Shown here: piece after piece, positions 36,105 to 49,000 of the stretch
Layout of the letters: each line of letters starts with the position of its first letter
How positions within the stretch are numbered: the first letter of the stretch is position 1
Origin: Ascidia mentula
Taxonomy: Eukaryota; Chordata; Ascidiacea; Phlebobranchia; Ascidiidae
DNA length: 64,000 nucleotides
Assembly: GCA_947561715.1 (NCBI GenBank)
Contig: OX387200.1
Coordinates: forward strand, 20,276,501-20,340,500
Direction: 5' to 3'
The notes under the pieces: model-generated
What the model saw: only the letters and a program-made list of their open reading frames with translations
Told to the model about the DNA's origin: nothing
Database searches by the model: none
Translations under genes and position numbers: made by a program

Positions 36105-37825
36105 TAGAAAGCCGGTTTCTACGCTTCGTAAGTTTCAACTACTCCAAAGTTTTGTGTTTTTGATACGTTATTCTAAATCTCTACGGGTAAATTCGAGACA
36201 TTTGACAAATACCAAGAATTCAAAAGTCTTTGCTCGCGCGACTAAATTCGACTTTATATTGTGTCAAATAAACGAATTGAATGCTTGATATTATGCTCTG
36301 CACATTTGTTTTTAAATAAGAACGCTTGGTTTTCGTTCCTAATTCAAGCGACCACCCTGCTGTAGTGAAGGTATGAATGAACATAGTTACCGCAAGGTGA
36401 TGCTATATACCAAAAGACAACTACAGTAGAAAGTGGGAAAATGCGTGATTGGCAACAACGGTCAAGAGCCGGACCCATATACCAAGAAGAAAACCTGAAC
36501 GGGATTAGTGGCCAGGATATCCTGGGTTCGAATCTCACTGTGGTAAAAACAGGGAGAAAACTGAAATTAACAAAAGTCAAATGAATAACAAACACTAGGA
36601 CATTTGAACAGTTATACAAACTTATTCCTTTACGTAAGGAAGTCTTCAAGCATACCGCCTCCATCCGACACTAGTACTCTTCAGCAACTATCTCTATTCA
36701 AACAATTTCATTTATTAAGTTTTACATGTGTCGAACCTATGTCAATCTGTGTTTTTATATTCAGTTGCAATTTGTAGACTAAAAAAACTGAAGTAAGCGT
36801 AACAATCTACATAAGTTTTATTATCATAGATGACTAAAGAATTCACGACTTAGATCGTTTGCCAGTATCCGTAGTTCGCAAAAGAACGTGGATAATTTTT
36901 CCGCAAAAACATTGAAAAACTTGACTTTCTTGATGATAATCGATGGGTCACGCGGTACTGCTCTTTGTTACGGACGTTGATAAATATATTTAAAGTTATT
37001 TCCGTTCCGCCAAGGCATGAAAGTTGAGCCCACCCTGGACAGGAACTCAGTCGGAAGGATGCAGTTACGGAGACGAAAATATGCCGTCGTGTGTTCACTT
37101 CTAAGAAGGCCCCTGGTATTTTGACTGCACAGCGGATTTCCCTTGGACGTTTAAGGATGTTGTGCTTTGAAAACTCTTCGATGCACGTTATGTAACAGTT
37201 GCTGAATGCTAAAAGCAGCTGTGACATCCTCAGTTTCATTATTACTACAAGTTAAACACTACAAAATTTGTGTGTGAGTTGCAAAAGGAAATAGTTTGAC
37301 ACACCCAGTTATTTGTTTGTTAAACGCTTTTTTTTACCACAGTTCGGTATAAAGCGACTAATTGAAACATACCTTTGTTTATCAGGCCAATATATACGAA
37401 AAAACACAATGCACTGGTTGCGTTGTGCAACCTTTGAGTATCTTCATTGGTCTCTAAAGCAACTAGCAATCATTATATTTTTTCTGTAATATTTGGAGCA
37501 TAGTTACAGGGTCGATCAAGCATTATAAAGTTGTAAATCAAAACGACAGATCGTTTCACCCAATGCTGTTTCGTATGGGACGTCCTTTCGGTTTGTTCAA
37601 TTCCTAATGTTTTGTAGATAGCGGCTGTGTTGCGGACGTAGCTATTTTTGCACACGATTTCACTTCCGGCATTTGCACCAAGCTTGCTGCAACGTCAAAG
37701 CAGGGCAATTTACCTTGCAACGCTGATAGTGTAAGTAGATAATGGTTGCATAATTTTGTGTAATTTGCAATATCTGTGTTTTTGCTGATGTCAGTTAGGT
37801 TAGGCTTTGATATCGATGACCAAAA
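36105..37825. other. Intergenic C to D
   Basis: No exon found. A SINE lies at 36361-36555. A 129-codon minus frame at 36850-37239 has no splice support or recognisable motif and is not called. Confidence 0.5.
36361..36555 (+). mobile_element. tRNA-derived SINE, near full length
   Basis: AGTTACCGCAAGGTGATGCT block, GGACCCATATACCAAGAAG block, ACCTGAACGGGATTAGTGGC block, B-box GGTTCGAATCTC, CTGTGGTAAAAA tail. It has the same block order as 26601-26780. Confidence 0.8.
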
Positions 37826-40800
37826 ATGAAATCATACAAGTGCACTATTTACTTGGTTGCAACTTTGTCTGTCGTCGTTAACGTCAATGCAGCAACAAAT
37901 CTCACCCCAAGTGAGATGAAGAAAATGCTGGACGCTCACAACATGTACAGAAGAAGGGTAAGTTTAGATTATCCTATTGTTAATATATAACCGTGAAAAG
38001 GGGCAATAACTCTTTTCACAAGGGGCAGAAATAAACGACTTGTGTAAGTAATGCAAACTATGGACTGAGGGCTTGTGCAGCACAGTCTCTGTAGCATTAG
38101 GACAAGAATGCACTCGATAAGACTTCACAGGGGGCGTGATTTTTCCGTGTCCCGCTCCTACTTTGTTAAAGTGACTCAGACCTAGACCTTTTGCTGGATT
38201 CGGTAGCTGGCATTGTTAGGAATTCCTATTTATACGAAAGTATCAAAAATATTAGCGTATCTTCTTAGTTCGCGAAGGATTTTTTTTTTAAAGGTAAACC
38301 TACATCGTTAATATTTGACGTTTTTTATGCGCCCTTTACCAAAGTTTTAACGAAAAAATTAGACAGCTTTTGCTTATGAGCAGATACTTTATGAAACCTT
38401 ATATTTTTTATGGAACCCACTTTGGGAATTCCTGCAATATATCAATTTATGCGGGTGCAACGTTGAAAACGTAACAAAAACATCCATGTAATGAGCGATT
38501 TTATTACAGCGATACTGGCAAGTAGGGTTTATTAACGAACGCAATTGTCAACATAATCATTACTTATGGCTTGGTTTTCGAGTTTAGTGACATGGCGCAA
38601 TGTTAAATGCACAGCTTCCCATTAAATATACCAACGACATTTTGAGAACGGAGAAAGAATGCGTACTTATTGCACAATTTTTTCTTTATACAAAAATGTC
38701 AGATATCTCTGGCAACCTCTGGGTTTATTGAGATCAGTGATGAAATCTGCCACAAGTCGGAAACGTCCAAAGTTATTTCATTGGGGTTTAAACAATTTCA
38801 AACCAACCAACCATTATTCAAAAATAAAAATTCAAACAAAATCACATAACCCAGACTTGATTTTGAAGTGCAAGTTGCGCTTGTCATGACATACACACAC
38901 TGCATTATGAGTGGTTTGCATTTGACGGCAACAGGATGCGAAGTGACGTGTATTATGCAGAATGTTGGCGGGAAGTTAATCATTATGCAACAGGGACGCG
39001 AACACGTTACGCGATTTCATAGGATTCTTTTTACTTGATTCTGGGAATCACTCCCCATTCTGTTGCAACTGGTCCTGACGATTTCCACCGTATGTGTAAT
39101 TTTTTTACAATCACAGAAACGTTAATTTAAGGCCGAAATTTGTCAGCCTTGGTATGCAACATACTGTGATTGTGACACGATTTCATCGGTCGAAATATTT
39201 TGTTTGATTTTATGCAACAAATGGAACAAAAAGTTTGTGTTTAAAGCAAGATTTGTTTTGTTGATTTTGAGACAATGCCTAATCGAGGGCCAGATTCTGC
39301 CAGAGTTAAGAAATCACACTTCACACTAAAATTGTTCTCGTGATTATTTTTGTCCAAATAACTCACGTGTTATTTTGAACTTTTTAATCAGAAAATCAAT
39401 CGCGTATGTCTTAAAACATGAGGAAAGCCTTAAACCTAACTTTGCCAGTTCATTGCTTATTCTGTGCTTGCACATTTCCCACCGAAAGAGACCGTTGTGG
39501 GGCACTGTTTCATCCCAACCTGTAACATAGGAAATTATAGGAAGTGATAATTTGTCACTATTTCATACACAGGTCGTGCCAACGGCTAGCAACATGCGTC
39601 TAATGACGTGGGACGACAGTGTTGCCACACTCGCTCAACAGAAAACGGACAAATGCATTTACGCTCATGGGACAAGAGTACACCACCCCATTTATGGACC
39701 TCTGGGAGAGAACATTTATGTTACCAGCGGAAAACTTCCTAGTAAGCTTTTCCTGTTTACATCCATACATTATGTACAAAGTTGTTCAGTAAATAACACC
39801 GCCATCTGTTTACCTTGATCACAGCTTTATTTTTATGTTTTTGCTCATTTTTTTCGTATAGTTAAGACATCACAACGAGAATTAGAGTCTCTAAAAGTTA
39901 TCTTGCATCCACGTCTGTGCCACCCTAATCTTCACATTACTCCACAACGACATTAAAGTCAGGTACAATTTTGCGTGCAGATGATTTACACGGGGTTGAC
40001 AGGTCAGTTTTTATGTGGAACGACGAGAAGAAGTATTACGATTACAACATAAAGGATTGCAACCCACCCAACGCAGAATGCCACCACTACACTCAGGTAA
40101 AACTAGCTTGTAAACTTTCGTCATAAGCTTACTGCAGTGACAATCAGTAGACAACTGACATTGTCTTAATACGAAATATTTTTCGCTGTTTCATTTCTTA
40201 TACGAATTTGTAAATTCGTTTACCTACGTCTAAAGCCCAGAAATTATTATTTTGCTTGCGCAGTATTAATTTAATTTAATAATTTAGATGTTAGTAAGTG
40301 TAAATAAAAGAAAGAAAATGAACAAATTAACCGTATACCGCATCGTTAACACTGTTCTTGTCACAAATACAAGTAGCCAAACAGCTCTGTAGATGTTGTT
40401 TTATCAGACAAATATATAAAGATATATAATCACCAGCTTGTACAAGTGCTTATTCAAATACAACCTATTTCTCAATTCGAGCCATATTTACTCATTGTAT
40501 AGGTTGTTTGGTCCAGTTCTCATGTATTGGGCTGCGGAATAAAATATTGCACGGGGCCAGTGCACATTCACGGAGAGCATGTTATAACTGGAGGAGCAAC
40601 TATTTTATTCTGCGAATACGCACCTGCCGGTAACATCGAGGCGGGATTTTTCTTCCATTCAGGATTACAGGAAGCTTACGCTAAAGGAGCTTGGTGTTCG
40701 TGAGTGTGTTTTTCTAAGTTTTGTCATAACGATATGGTATGTGTCACCAGGGTAACTAATAACATCAATGCCTGTTGTCGTATATTGCACGTAACACACT

Positions 40801-43800
40801 ATTGCATTGCTAAGTTTTTAACTTACCAAAATACGTCATAAAACAGCAAGATTTCACGATTTATTTGTAATAATGGAGAAAGAAGTGCGTTGCTCTGGCG
40901 AACCAAGGATACGGATCAAAATACTAATACATTTGTTAGAATCCTTACATCCTAAATCGTTTAAAAAATGTCTAATACAAACAAACGTAAGCCATTGCGG
41001 AAAGCATCTTTACATTAATCTTTTGAAACATCAAGTGTCCCAAATATGCTTGTTATTGGTAAACCTTTCTGTGTTCCCAGAGCATGTCCTGCATCAGCGA
41101 ACCATTGCGTGAAACACCTTTGCGCAACAGCGTCAGAAGCTGCAGCGTTATCAGCGATTGATTTCAGTTCATCAGAGGCCGAATACGAAAATTATGGTGG
41201 GATAGGTTTAGATTATAAAGCAAATGCAACGTCAGACGAACACGTGGATGATTTCGAGGAACGCGGATCTGCGTGGAATGAGCTTGTGAGACTTAACGGC
41301 ACAAATGTTACGGTGGAAGTTATGATTGACAACACAATGCATGACCACACGATCACCAACTTTACTTTGTGGAAACGAGCCGGGCAGAACGGGGAAAATG
41401 AAGATGACAAACTGGTTGCACTTTTCAACGACAAGATGAGGGCTGAGGTGTTGGCGGAAAAACTGTACGAACATCTCGAAGACGACAATTTAACGTTGAC
41501 AGAGGAATTGGCTCGCAAAGCGTCACTGTTTACGCAGAAACTGGGTGACGGGCATTCGCACCATGAGGTACCTGGGGTGAAAAGTAAGACCAATGTCACC
41601 CACGGTGCAAATGATAAGGGTCCCACACACAGCACGGAAAGGGTAATGAAGCAGCACATCCACCACCATGCACCGTTTGGTGTTGACCTGTTACAATATA
41701 ACGATGAAGACCAGCATGTGAAAGTAAACAGAACGAACGTTACAGAAAGAGTTTTAAACGATTATCACCACCCGATGATCAACATGACCCTGCGGAAGAT
41801 TGCAAAAAAAGACAATGACACACATATGGCTATAATGGCCGGCCGTAACAATACAGCGGAAATGGTCAATTTTGTACAAACGATGGTATCGGAAGAGCAC
41901 TTGGATTATCACTTTAACAACACAGAAAATGAGACTAAAGGATCGTCGGCAGGAGTTGATCAAAACCAACCTCGGCATCAGCAACCAACACAATTTACAA
42001 GCGAAAACCAAAATATCACCGGAAACTTTAACGTGTCGCACGTCACTGTAAACACCCCGACAGCCGGTAACGTTGTTATTAAATCAACCGTAAATGCGTT
42101 CAAAGCGACACATGGGACGGATTCCACAACAACAAAACCAAAAAACGTTTTTTCAGGTAAAAAGACAGTGGCCAAAGGCCGAGGCCAATTTAAAAAAAGG
42201 AAAAAACATTCTAGGACAAAGTCTGGAAAACGCGGAAAAAAGAAATTACGTTCAGGCAAAACTAAACATACGCCACCAACTAAGACCCCAGGCAGATACA
42301 ACACGTTGGTCCGAACACTGGTTTCTAACTTAACACAAATTCGGGATGAAGACATGTTTGGAAAAGTTAATGGGACTAACATGACAGAGGAAGTTTTAAA
42401 CAATCAACAACTCCAGGGGTCAAATGGAGATGATACCCCACCTTCGAGTGTGATCGACCATACAGTGGGAGTATTATCTCGCCAACTTATCGAGGAAAAC
42501 CTGAAAGAAAACTCCACGCTTTATGAGAATTTAGATGGATTAGTTCCCTCACAAGCGACACGGATGTCCCAAGAAGAACAATTGGATTATCACTCCAACG
42601 CCACTCATAACGATCTGACTAAAGGATCATCGACAGGTGTCGACCTTCGCCATCTGCAACCCAAACAGCAAACAAGCAAAAACCCCGGGATCACCGGAAA
42701 TTTGAACGTGACGCACGTCATTGTAAACACCTCAACAGCCGGTAATGTGGTTGGCATTGAGTCAAGAGTTTCTTCCTTCCCAGTAACACATGGCACGAAT
42801 TCTACAACGAACGCACAGAAAAAGGTTCAAAAAACTTTGGCCAAACGTAAAGGTCGAGGAAAATTTAAAAGAAAGAAAAAACTTTCCAAGGCCAAGCACG
42901 GAAAAAATCGCAAGAAAAAAACAAGAAAACGTGGAAGGAAGAAATCCTCCACAGGTAAGCCTGAAAATGCGTCTCCAACCAAAACTCCAACCACATCTAA
43001 TGGAACCATCCAAACAGGTTTAACTAAGGCGACCAAGCCGACGGTACAATCCCCCGGCGCAGTAAATGACGTCGCGGCATCAGCGATGACGTTGATTTGT
43101 CATACGTGCAAAGACACTAGTTGCAAAAAGACAGACAGAAAGATGTGCTCCCCTGGTGAGAAATGCATAAAAATGATGTCAGCAAATCAGGTAATATTCT
43201 TATTAATATGTATGCGGCATACAGTATGCCCTATAGTAGAGGTCCACATTCCTTTTGCATATTAACAGCCAATTCGACCCGTTGTATACACTTAATTGAA
43301 ACATACGCGGAGCCACAAAACGATCATTTGACCCTGTAAGGTAAAGGAAACAAAATAATCGTCACTGTAACTTTAGAAAAACGTAGAGGTCCAGCCCAGC
43401 TTCCCCAACGTATTGATATTGAATTTTGTTTTTGTTACGGTTTTGTTAAAAACCGAGATTCCCTTCTCCGTGGAGCCACAACAGAGCGGTAAAAAAACGC
43501 ACGTGGCACCAGAGTTGCTGGTTGCCAACCCCTGCCCTCTACGCACAGCGCTCGTCTTTCGTTACAGTTTTTTCTATACATAGCATTTTATGTTTAGCTA
43601 AATCTTGGCTGTGCATCTCCGGCTATGTGTCAACGTCTGGCCTCGAGTACGACATCAAGTGGCACCTGCTGCACAAATAAACTCTGCAACTCCCCGATCG
43701 GTGCAAGGTCTGTAGTTGGTGGCGGATCTCCAACCAGTTCATGGCCTGCACTGAAATCACGTTCCATTATCACGCTGTGCATGTTGGCTGTTTCTGTTAC

Positions 43801-43840
43801 TTCACTCACGTGTTTAGCCACAGAAAATATTCTATTTTGA
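37826..43840 (+). CDS. CAP-linker-LU protein D with giant repeat exon, 6 exons, 988 aa
   Basis: Exons: 37826-37957, 39573-39741, 39981-40096, 40503-40699, 41081-43190, 43598-43840 (2967 nt). Intron phases are as in A and B. Signal peptide about 1-24. CAP domain about 32-204 (LDAHNMYRRR, LGENIYV, CHHYTQVVW, LFCEYAPAGNI). Hinge ACPASANHCVKHLC. Exon 5 alone encodes 703 residues. It has the NGTNVTVEV / HTITNFTLW module at about 270-350, shared with B. Two long internal repeats follow, each with an N-x-T-N-x-T start (VNRTNVTERVLN, then VNGTNMTEEVLN), an LDYH...KGSS.GVD block, a TAGNVV block and a highly basic block. The LU domain starts near 874 (CHTCKDTSC), keeps ten cysteines and closes with TCCTNKLCN. 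The final hydrophobic stretch (SIITLCMLAVSVTSLTCL) ends in ATENILF, so GPI anchoring is probable but not certain. Confidence 0.85.
38690..38978. repeat. Intron-1 block of gene D shared with gene B
   Basis: Counterpart of 28375-28670. It starts near the words AAATGTCAGATATCTCTGG and ends at GGCGGGAAGTTA. Gene C, which lies between B and D, has no clear copy in its intron 1. Confidence 0.85.
41700..43020 (+). repeat. Two internal coding repeats with Lys/Arg-rich blocks
   Basis: Unit 1 spans about 41700-42330 and unit 2 about 42340-43020 within exon 5 of gene D. Matching landmarks are N-x-T-N-x-T-E-x-V-L-N, E-E-x-L-D-Y-H, T-K-G-S-S-x-G-V-D, T-A-G-N-V-V, and G-R-G-x-F-K followed by 30-50 residues that are about half Lys or Arg, then T-P-T-K-T-P-like ends. 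The units are diverged at the amino-acid level, so the duplication is not recent. Confidence 0.85.
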
Positions 43841-46082
43841 AATTATTATATTATCAATTAGTGTCAGTTATGCAGATTGAATGGACTTCATTGCAAAGAA
43901 CATTGTGCACAAAATTTTACATATTTTATTAAAGTGTACAAATTTTGATTGAGATAATTACGTATATCCATCAATCAATGGGCGCCAATACCTGGTTTGA
44001 CGCTCGCAGGTTGGTAGTTTGTGGGAACGTTGTAACATTTGTGCAAACAACACAGTTTCCCTCACTGGCGCCACGGTTCCTATTTTATTAGCGGCAAAGT
44101 TAAGTAATAGCATGTACATAAACCCGGTTGATTCACTGTCGCTTAAAACAATGGTAGCGAGTACTCTGAGCTGCGCCCAAACTTGCTTTTTTACGGAATG
44201 ACTTTTACAGCCCGGTCACGCCACTGTCTGGTCAAAGTACAAGAGTTTATATTTGTCGTTGTTCGCTTAAAATTACAAGAAAATGTTTGTAGAGACATGT
44301 CAAACTTTATGTTGCTGTTAAATAGGCGGAATGCCTGCAAAATGTTTGTCAACGCTTGTACATTTGAGACTTCGGCATACTGCGTTGCCACTGGTTGCCG
44401 GGGTTACAGTTCGCGTGACATTGCAACGTCAGTGTCCACGTGTCTGTGAAATATATAAGTCCTGTAATTGCTCTTGATAATTAACTATATGTAAGAGGCA
44501 AATATTTGATTAAAGTGGTTGCGAAGATGCAGTATACAGTTGCCGTACACGTCAGGATTTATTGTAACGAGTCCTGGATTATAGTGTTCTAATCTGCGAC
44601 GGGTAAAAATAGTAAAAAGTGCTTAAATGTTAGGAAATTTCATAACCACATTGTGTAACACGTCTTACATACAAAAAGTATGTAGTGGTGCCAATGTACG
44701 CCCAGCATCGTTTAGAATTAGTAGGTTTCTCCGCGTTGTTTTTAGCTTAACCTGCTGCTTGCTTAAGGATAATGGAACACAGAGGTTAATGTAGCGAACA
44801 AGTTTACGACCGCTGTGCATTTGAACCTTTATTAAAAAATATCCCAAGCAAATCAAATATTTAAGCTGACTGCGAGACACCGCAGTATCAGGCACCTTAC
44901 CGCTCTGTAAACCGGACAGGTAAACATTGGTGCTGATAAGAAAAGCTGTTTCCCTCACGAGCCCTATACACATAACCGAAAACGAATGAAATCTTGTTTG
45001 ACGAAACATCACGAAATGTCTGTATCCGCACGCAACAATTTCCATTGTAACTCAAATCTCAAAAATGTGCATTTATGTGCATAGCCGATACGTATACGTA
45101 CAAGGCAGCATAACACAACCGCATACAAATTCTACATTTTTTTTAAGAGTCATCAGTTGTATGTTTTCTGTTGGTTTATTTCGGAGTAAAATGCGCGTTA
45201 CGTCACATCTGCGCATAGGGTGACAATGGGTTCAGACTTTGAACTAACAGTAGCCCCGTTGTTTAACTTACACCAAAACCTGTTTGCGTATTTAGTAATC
45301 AACCACCAAAGAGAGGGGGAGGGTTGTCCAAACATATGGATGGAGGTCTGTTAAGAGTGGCCGGAGTTAAAGGAAACTCTTACTATTATTTTAATTTATT
45401 TATTACTTGAAAAACCAACCGAAATAATGTTTGAGTGTGCACAGAAATCAATTAAATAGTAACGCTTTATAAATTTGAGTTTTTAATTAAATCGATTTTT
45501 TTTATTTTACATTTTGTTCGGTTGCGGTTTTCAGATCACCTTTAAGAGCAGATATGAACATAATGATCGTACGATGTCGTGCAAGTGAAAGAGGTAAATA
45601 TGAAAACTCCCTCTGATTGGTCGAGAGCGCATCACACCACCTGTGTCGTTACATACATATGCGTATGTTTGTGTTTCTACTCAACAATTTGCGCTCGAGG
45701 AGCAAAGTCCGCGCACGGTGTTCATTGGACCCGGCTTTCTGGGAAATAAAATGCAACAGGCTGATTTTGACGTCAGTCGTACCGAAAGTTGGTCTCATGT
45801 AGCACGTCAGGTCTAAAATTACTCTTCATTGCAGAGAAAAAGTTTGATAAATTGACACGTTAGGTCCGAAATGGTTATCCGCCAACACAGAGGAATTTGT
45901 GAGAATAAATAATTGTTTTAGACGAGCGATCCGCACAGAAAAAGTTTGGGAAACACTGTTTTAGATTGAAAAACGTTCGCCATTAAATCTTTGAGATACA
46001 GTACAATAGCATGTTAACACCATTATAGTAATTTTAGAATTATAGGCATTTATTTTGAGGTGGGAAATAATACTCCACTAAT
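43841..46082. other. Intergenic between CAP array and NPC1
   Basis: No exon recognised on either strand in 2.2 kb. At about 45912-45958 a short relic ends GTTTGGGAAACACTG and is flanked by TTTTAGAC and TTTTAGAT, which looks like a deleted hAT-type MITE. Confidence 0.5.
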
Positions 46083-49000
46083 ATGGACTTCAAGTGTGTT
46101 TTGATTGTTCTGACCGCTTGCTGTTGCGCAACGGTAAGGCTGTTGGTTAGTTTGTATCTTTGCTCGTAATTCCAATGCATGTTTTTGTGTTTCTTACAGT
46201 TTGCCGACGAATTCATACATGAGCCTGGTAGATGCATGGCTTACAGTTCATGCGGCTACAACACAGATCTTGACAATTATCAAATAAGAGGTAACCGTAT
46301 ATAAATTCTAAATTTTGCCTTTTTTGAAAAAAAGTGCAGCAACCGACAAATAATGTGAAAAGTGTTGACTATATTTCGACAATTACAAGAGCTTATCGCT
46401 TCGAAATAAAGCGAAACAAAAACGCTTTTGCGAAACAAAAAACCTCCACTAGATGTCCTCACAGAGGAATATATTTTTATCGATCGTATATCGGTCAAGC
46501 GCCCGACCTACATACCACGAAGAAAACCTGGTCGGGATTCGTGCCCAGGACATCCTGGGTTCAAACCCCGGTATGGTCAAAAAACATGTATGAAAAACGT
46601 GATCCGGATTCGAAAATCGAAACCCGGAGAATCTGGGGTTCGAATACCGACAAAAAATTCAAAGTCGGTTGATAAAAACAGTATAAACGAAATGAAACAT
46701 TGGCACATCAGCTTATGGTAGTTCCACATCACTCTGAAACCCAAGTAGAACGCCTGATTTTGATTGATTCGTTAACATCAAATTATTCAGGCCATACATC
46801 AAAAAACATATAAATGCACCCACACTAAAAAAAACAAGCCGAAACCTTATGCTTGGTTTTAAGATGATCTTCTCCTGAAAGTAACGGCGCGGACCAATCA
46901 AGTAATATTTCTATTCTTTTTTACTTTCCAGCAAGAAATTGTGAAAAAAGCTGCTGATCGTAGAGATTTTGGGGTGGATAGAATTACCCGGTCATCGAAT
47001 ACCACAAACGCACATCCGCCATTTTGTAATTTCCTTCATAAACTTAAGCGGATCCGTCTTGCGTGTGATGCGTAGAAAAGTAGAAAACTATTGTTAGAAA
47101 GTAAAGATAATAAAACAAAGCCACAAGAAGTAAAAGTTTATTTTTCTTGTGGATTTACCACAAAATAGTTACGGATCCGTTCGTTCCTCTGGGCAGTGCG
47201 ATGGCTGATATTTTGATGACGACTTGAGTATAAGATTGTATTTTATCCACAAGCTAAAAAAAAGCTTTCCGATCCAGGTGAAATTCCTTGCCTGCAAAAC
47301 ATCGAGTCTACGACTCTCGTCAAGAATTCGCCGCATTATCAAAGATTGGAGACCGTGTGTCCGGATTTAATTAACCCTGATGGAGTGACCAAGACTTGTT
47401 GCGACGTGGGGCAACTTAACAACTTGGACAGGCAGCTCACCGCTTCCGTCCTCATGTTTCAACGTTGTCCGAGCTGTCTCTACAACTTTCGAAATCTTTA
47501 CTGCACGGTGGGTGGCGAGTAATATACAAAAATGTTGCCCACGTTTGTGAAACATATTTGTACGAAAAAAGGGCATGGTTCTTTGACTGTTATATCCTTT
47601 AGTTGAGGTATCTAAACATACTTCAATAATGCCACCGTTTAAACAGTTTTTTACTTTTTTGGTAAAAATGAGTTTGATTTTTCGTTTTTGCGTATGTATG
47701 AAAAATGAGCTTGCTTTCATTTTTTTGCAAATTTGCCTGTTTTCTGATTTAAAAAATTCTATTATTCAGATCACGTGTTCGCCTGACCAATCAACGTTCA
47801 TGAATGTGACGGGAACAATTCAAAACGCAAACTTTTCCTTCCCCACCGTCACTGACGAGACAATCTACATATCTCAGAACTTTTCTGAGGAAATTCACAC
47901 TTCTTGCAAGGACGTCATTTTCCCACAAACTAATGGTAAACGAAAAAGATTGTTAGTTGCTCGGAAATTGAAAAACAGTTTATTACTTTGTTTTTATATT
48001 TACCGTTTTAAGCGAATATTTTTTTTAACTTTTAAAGTTTCCAACGATATACGTTAAAACAACAACGATTAATATTGACAAACCTAAAACAAGTAAAGTG
48101 GTTTAAACAAGTTGAAATGTGCTTGTTTGGTGTTACACCGCCCTCCAAGTTTTTGTGTTTTATTGCAGGAAAAGCGATAACGCTTGTGTGCAACGGCTTC
48201 AGCGGAGATGCGTGCACGCCACAGAAGTTTCTGGATTACCTCGGTTCCACGAACAACGGTGTTGCCCCACTTAACATGGACTTCCACCAAATTGGCAACG
48301 GCACCGGACCGGACATTGAAGATTCGGGTACTTAGCTTAGGTCTAGGGCATTATTTGAGGCATATTTAAATGCAAATAAAAGTTTATTTAAATCTTGTCG
48401 AAATTATGGCGTGATTCGGTAAATTGAAACTGAAAAGGTAAAAGAACGAAATTATGCCATTGCTTAACAAGCTGGCAACACGGATCTTTGCAACTGTCAA
48501 TATATTGCGTTTAAAAGCAATTTGCATTTCACTGACATAGAACGCAGAACCAGGTTTAAATCGGACTTTAAAAAAAACAATATCGCACAGCACCGGAACC
48601 GATGCAGCCGATGACGTCAATCTCCTACTTGTGCAACGAATCGCCGGAAGAGGGCGTGCCGGAGTGTAGCTGCACAGACTGCGAGGCGACCTGTCCCGCA
48701 CCCCCTCCTGTCGTTCCTCCACCGGAGCCTTTTAAGATCGGAGATGCGAACGGAGTCGGCGTCATCATGCTTATCATCTTTCTTGTGTTCGTGGTGGTCT
48801 TCGCTGCATTCCTCATAATCCAATGCAACATGAGCAACAACAAGAGCCAAGTCGATTTCCGCATGGTGGAGATAGAGAAACAGGTCCGCGCTAGGATGGA
48901 CGACGTGAATATCAACTACGACAATTTCGGACGCGCTCTGGTCGATGAAAGTGAGATTTCCGTCTCCGAACGTTTGGGTAAAAATACGCAGGTAAAAATC

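Noticed and set aside
41213-42403. Antisense frames opposite gene D exon 5
   Set aside because: Long frames here arise from the repetitive codons of the sense strand; the sense model is supported by signal, CAP and LU domains.
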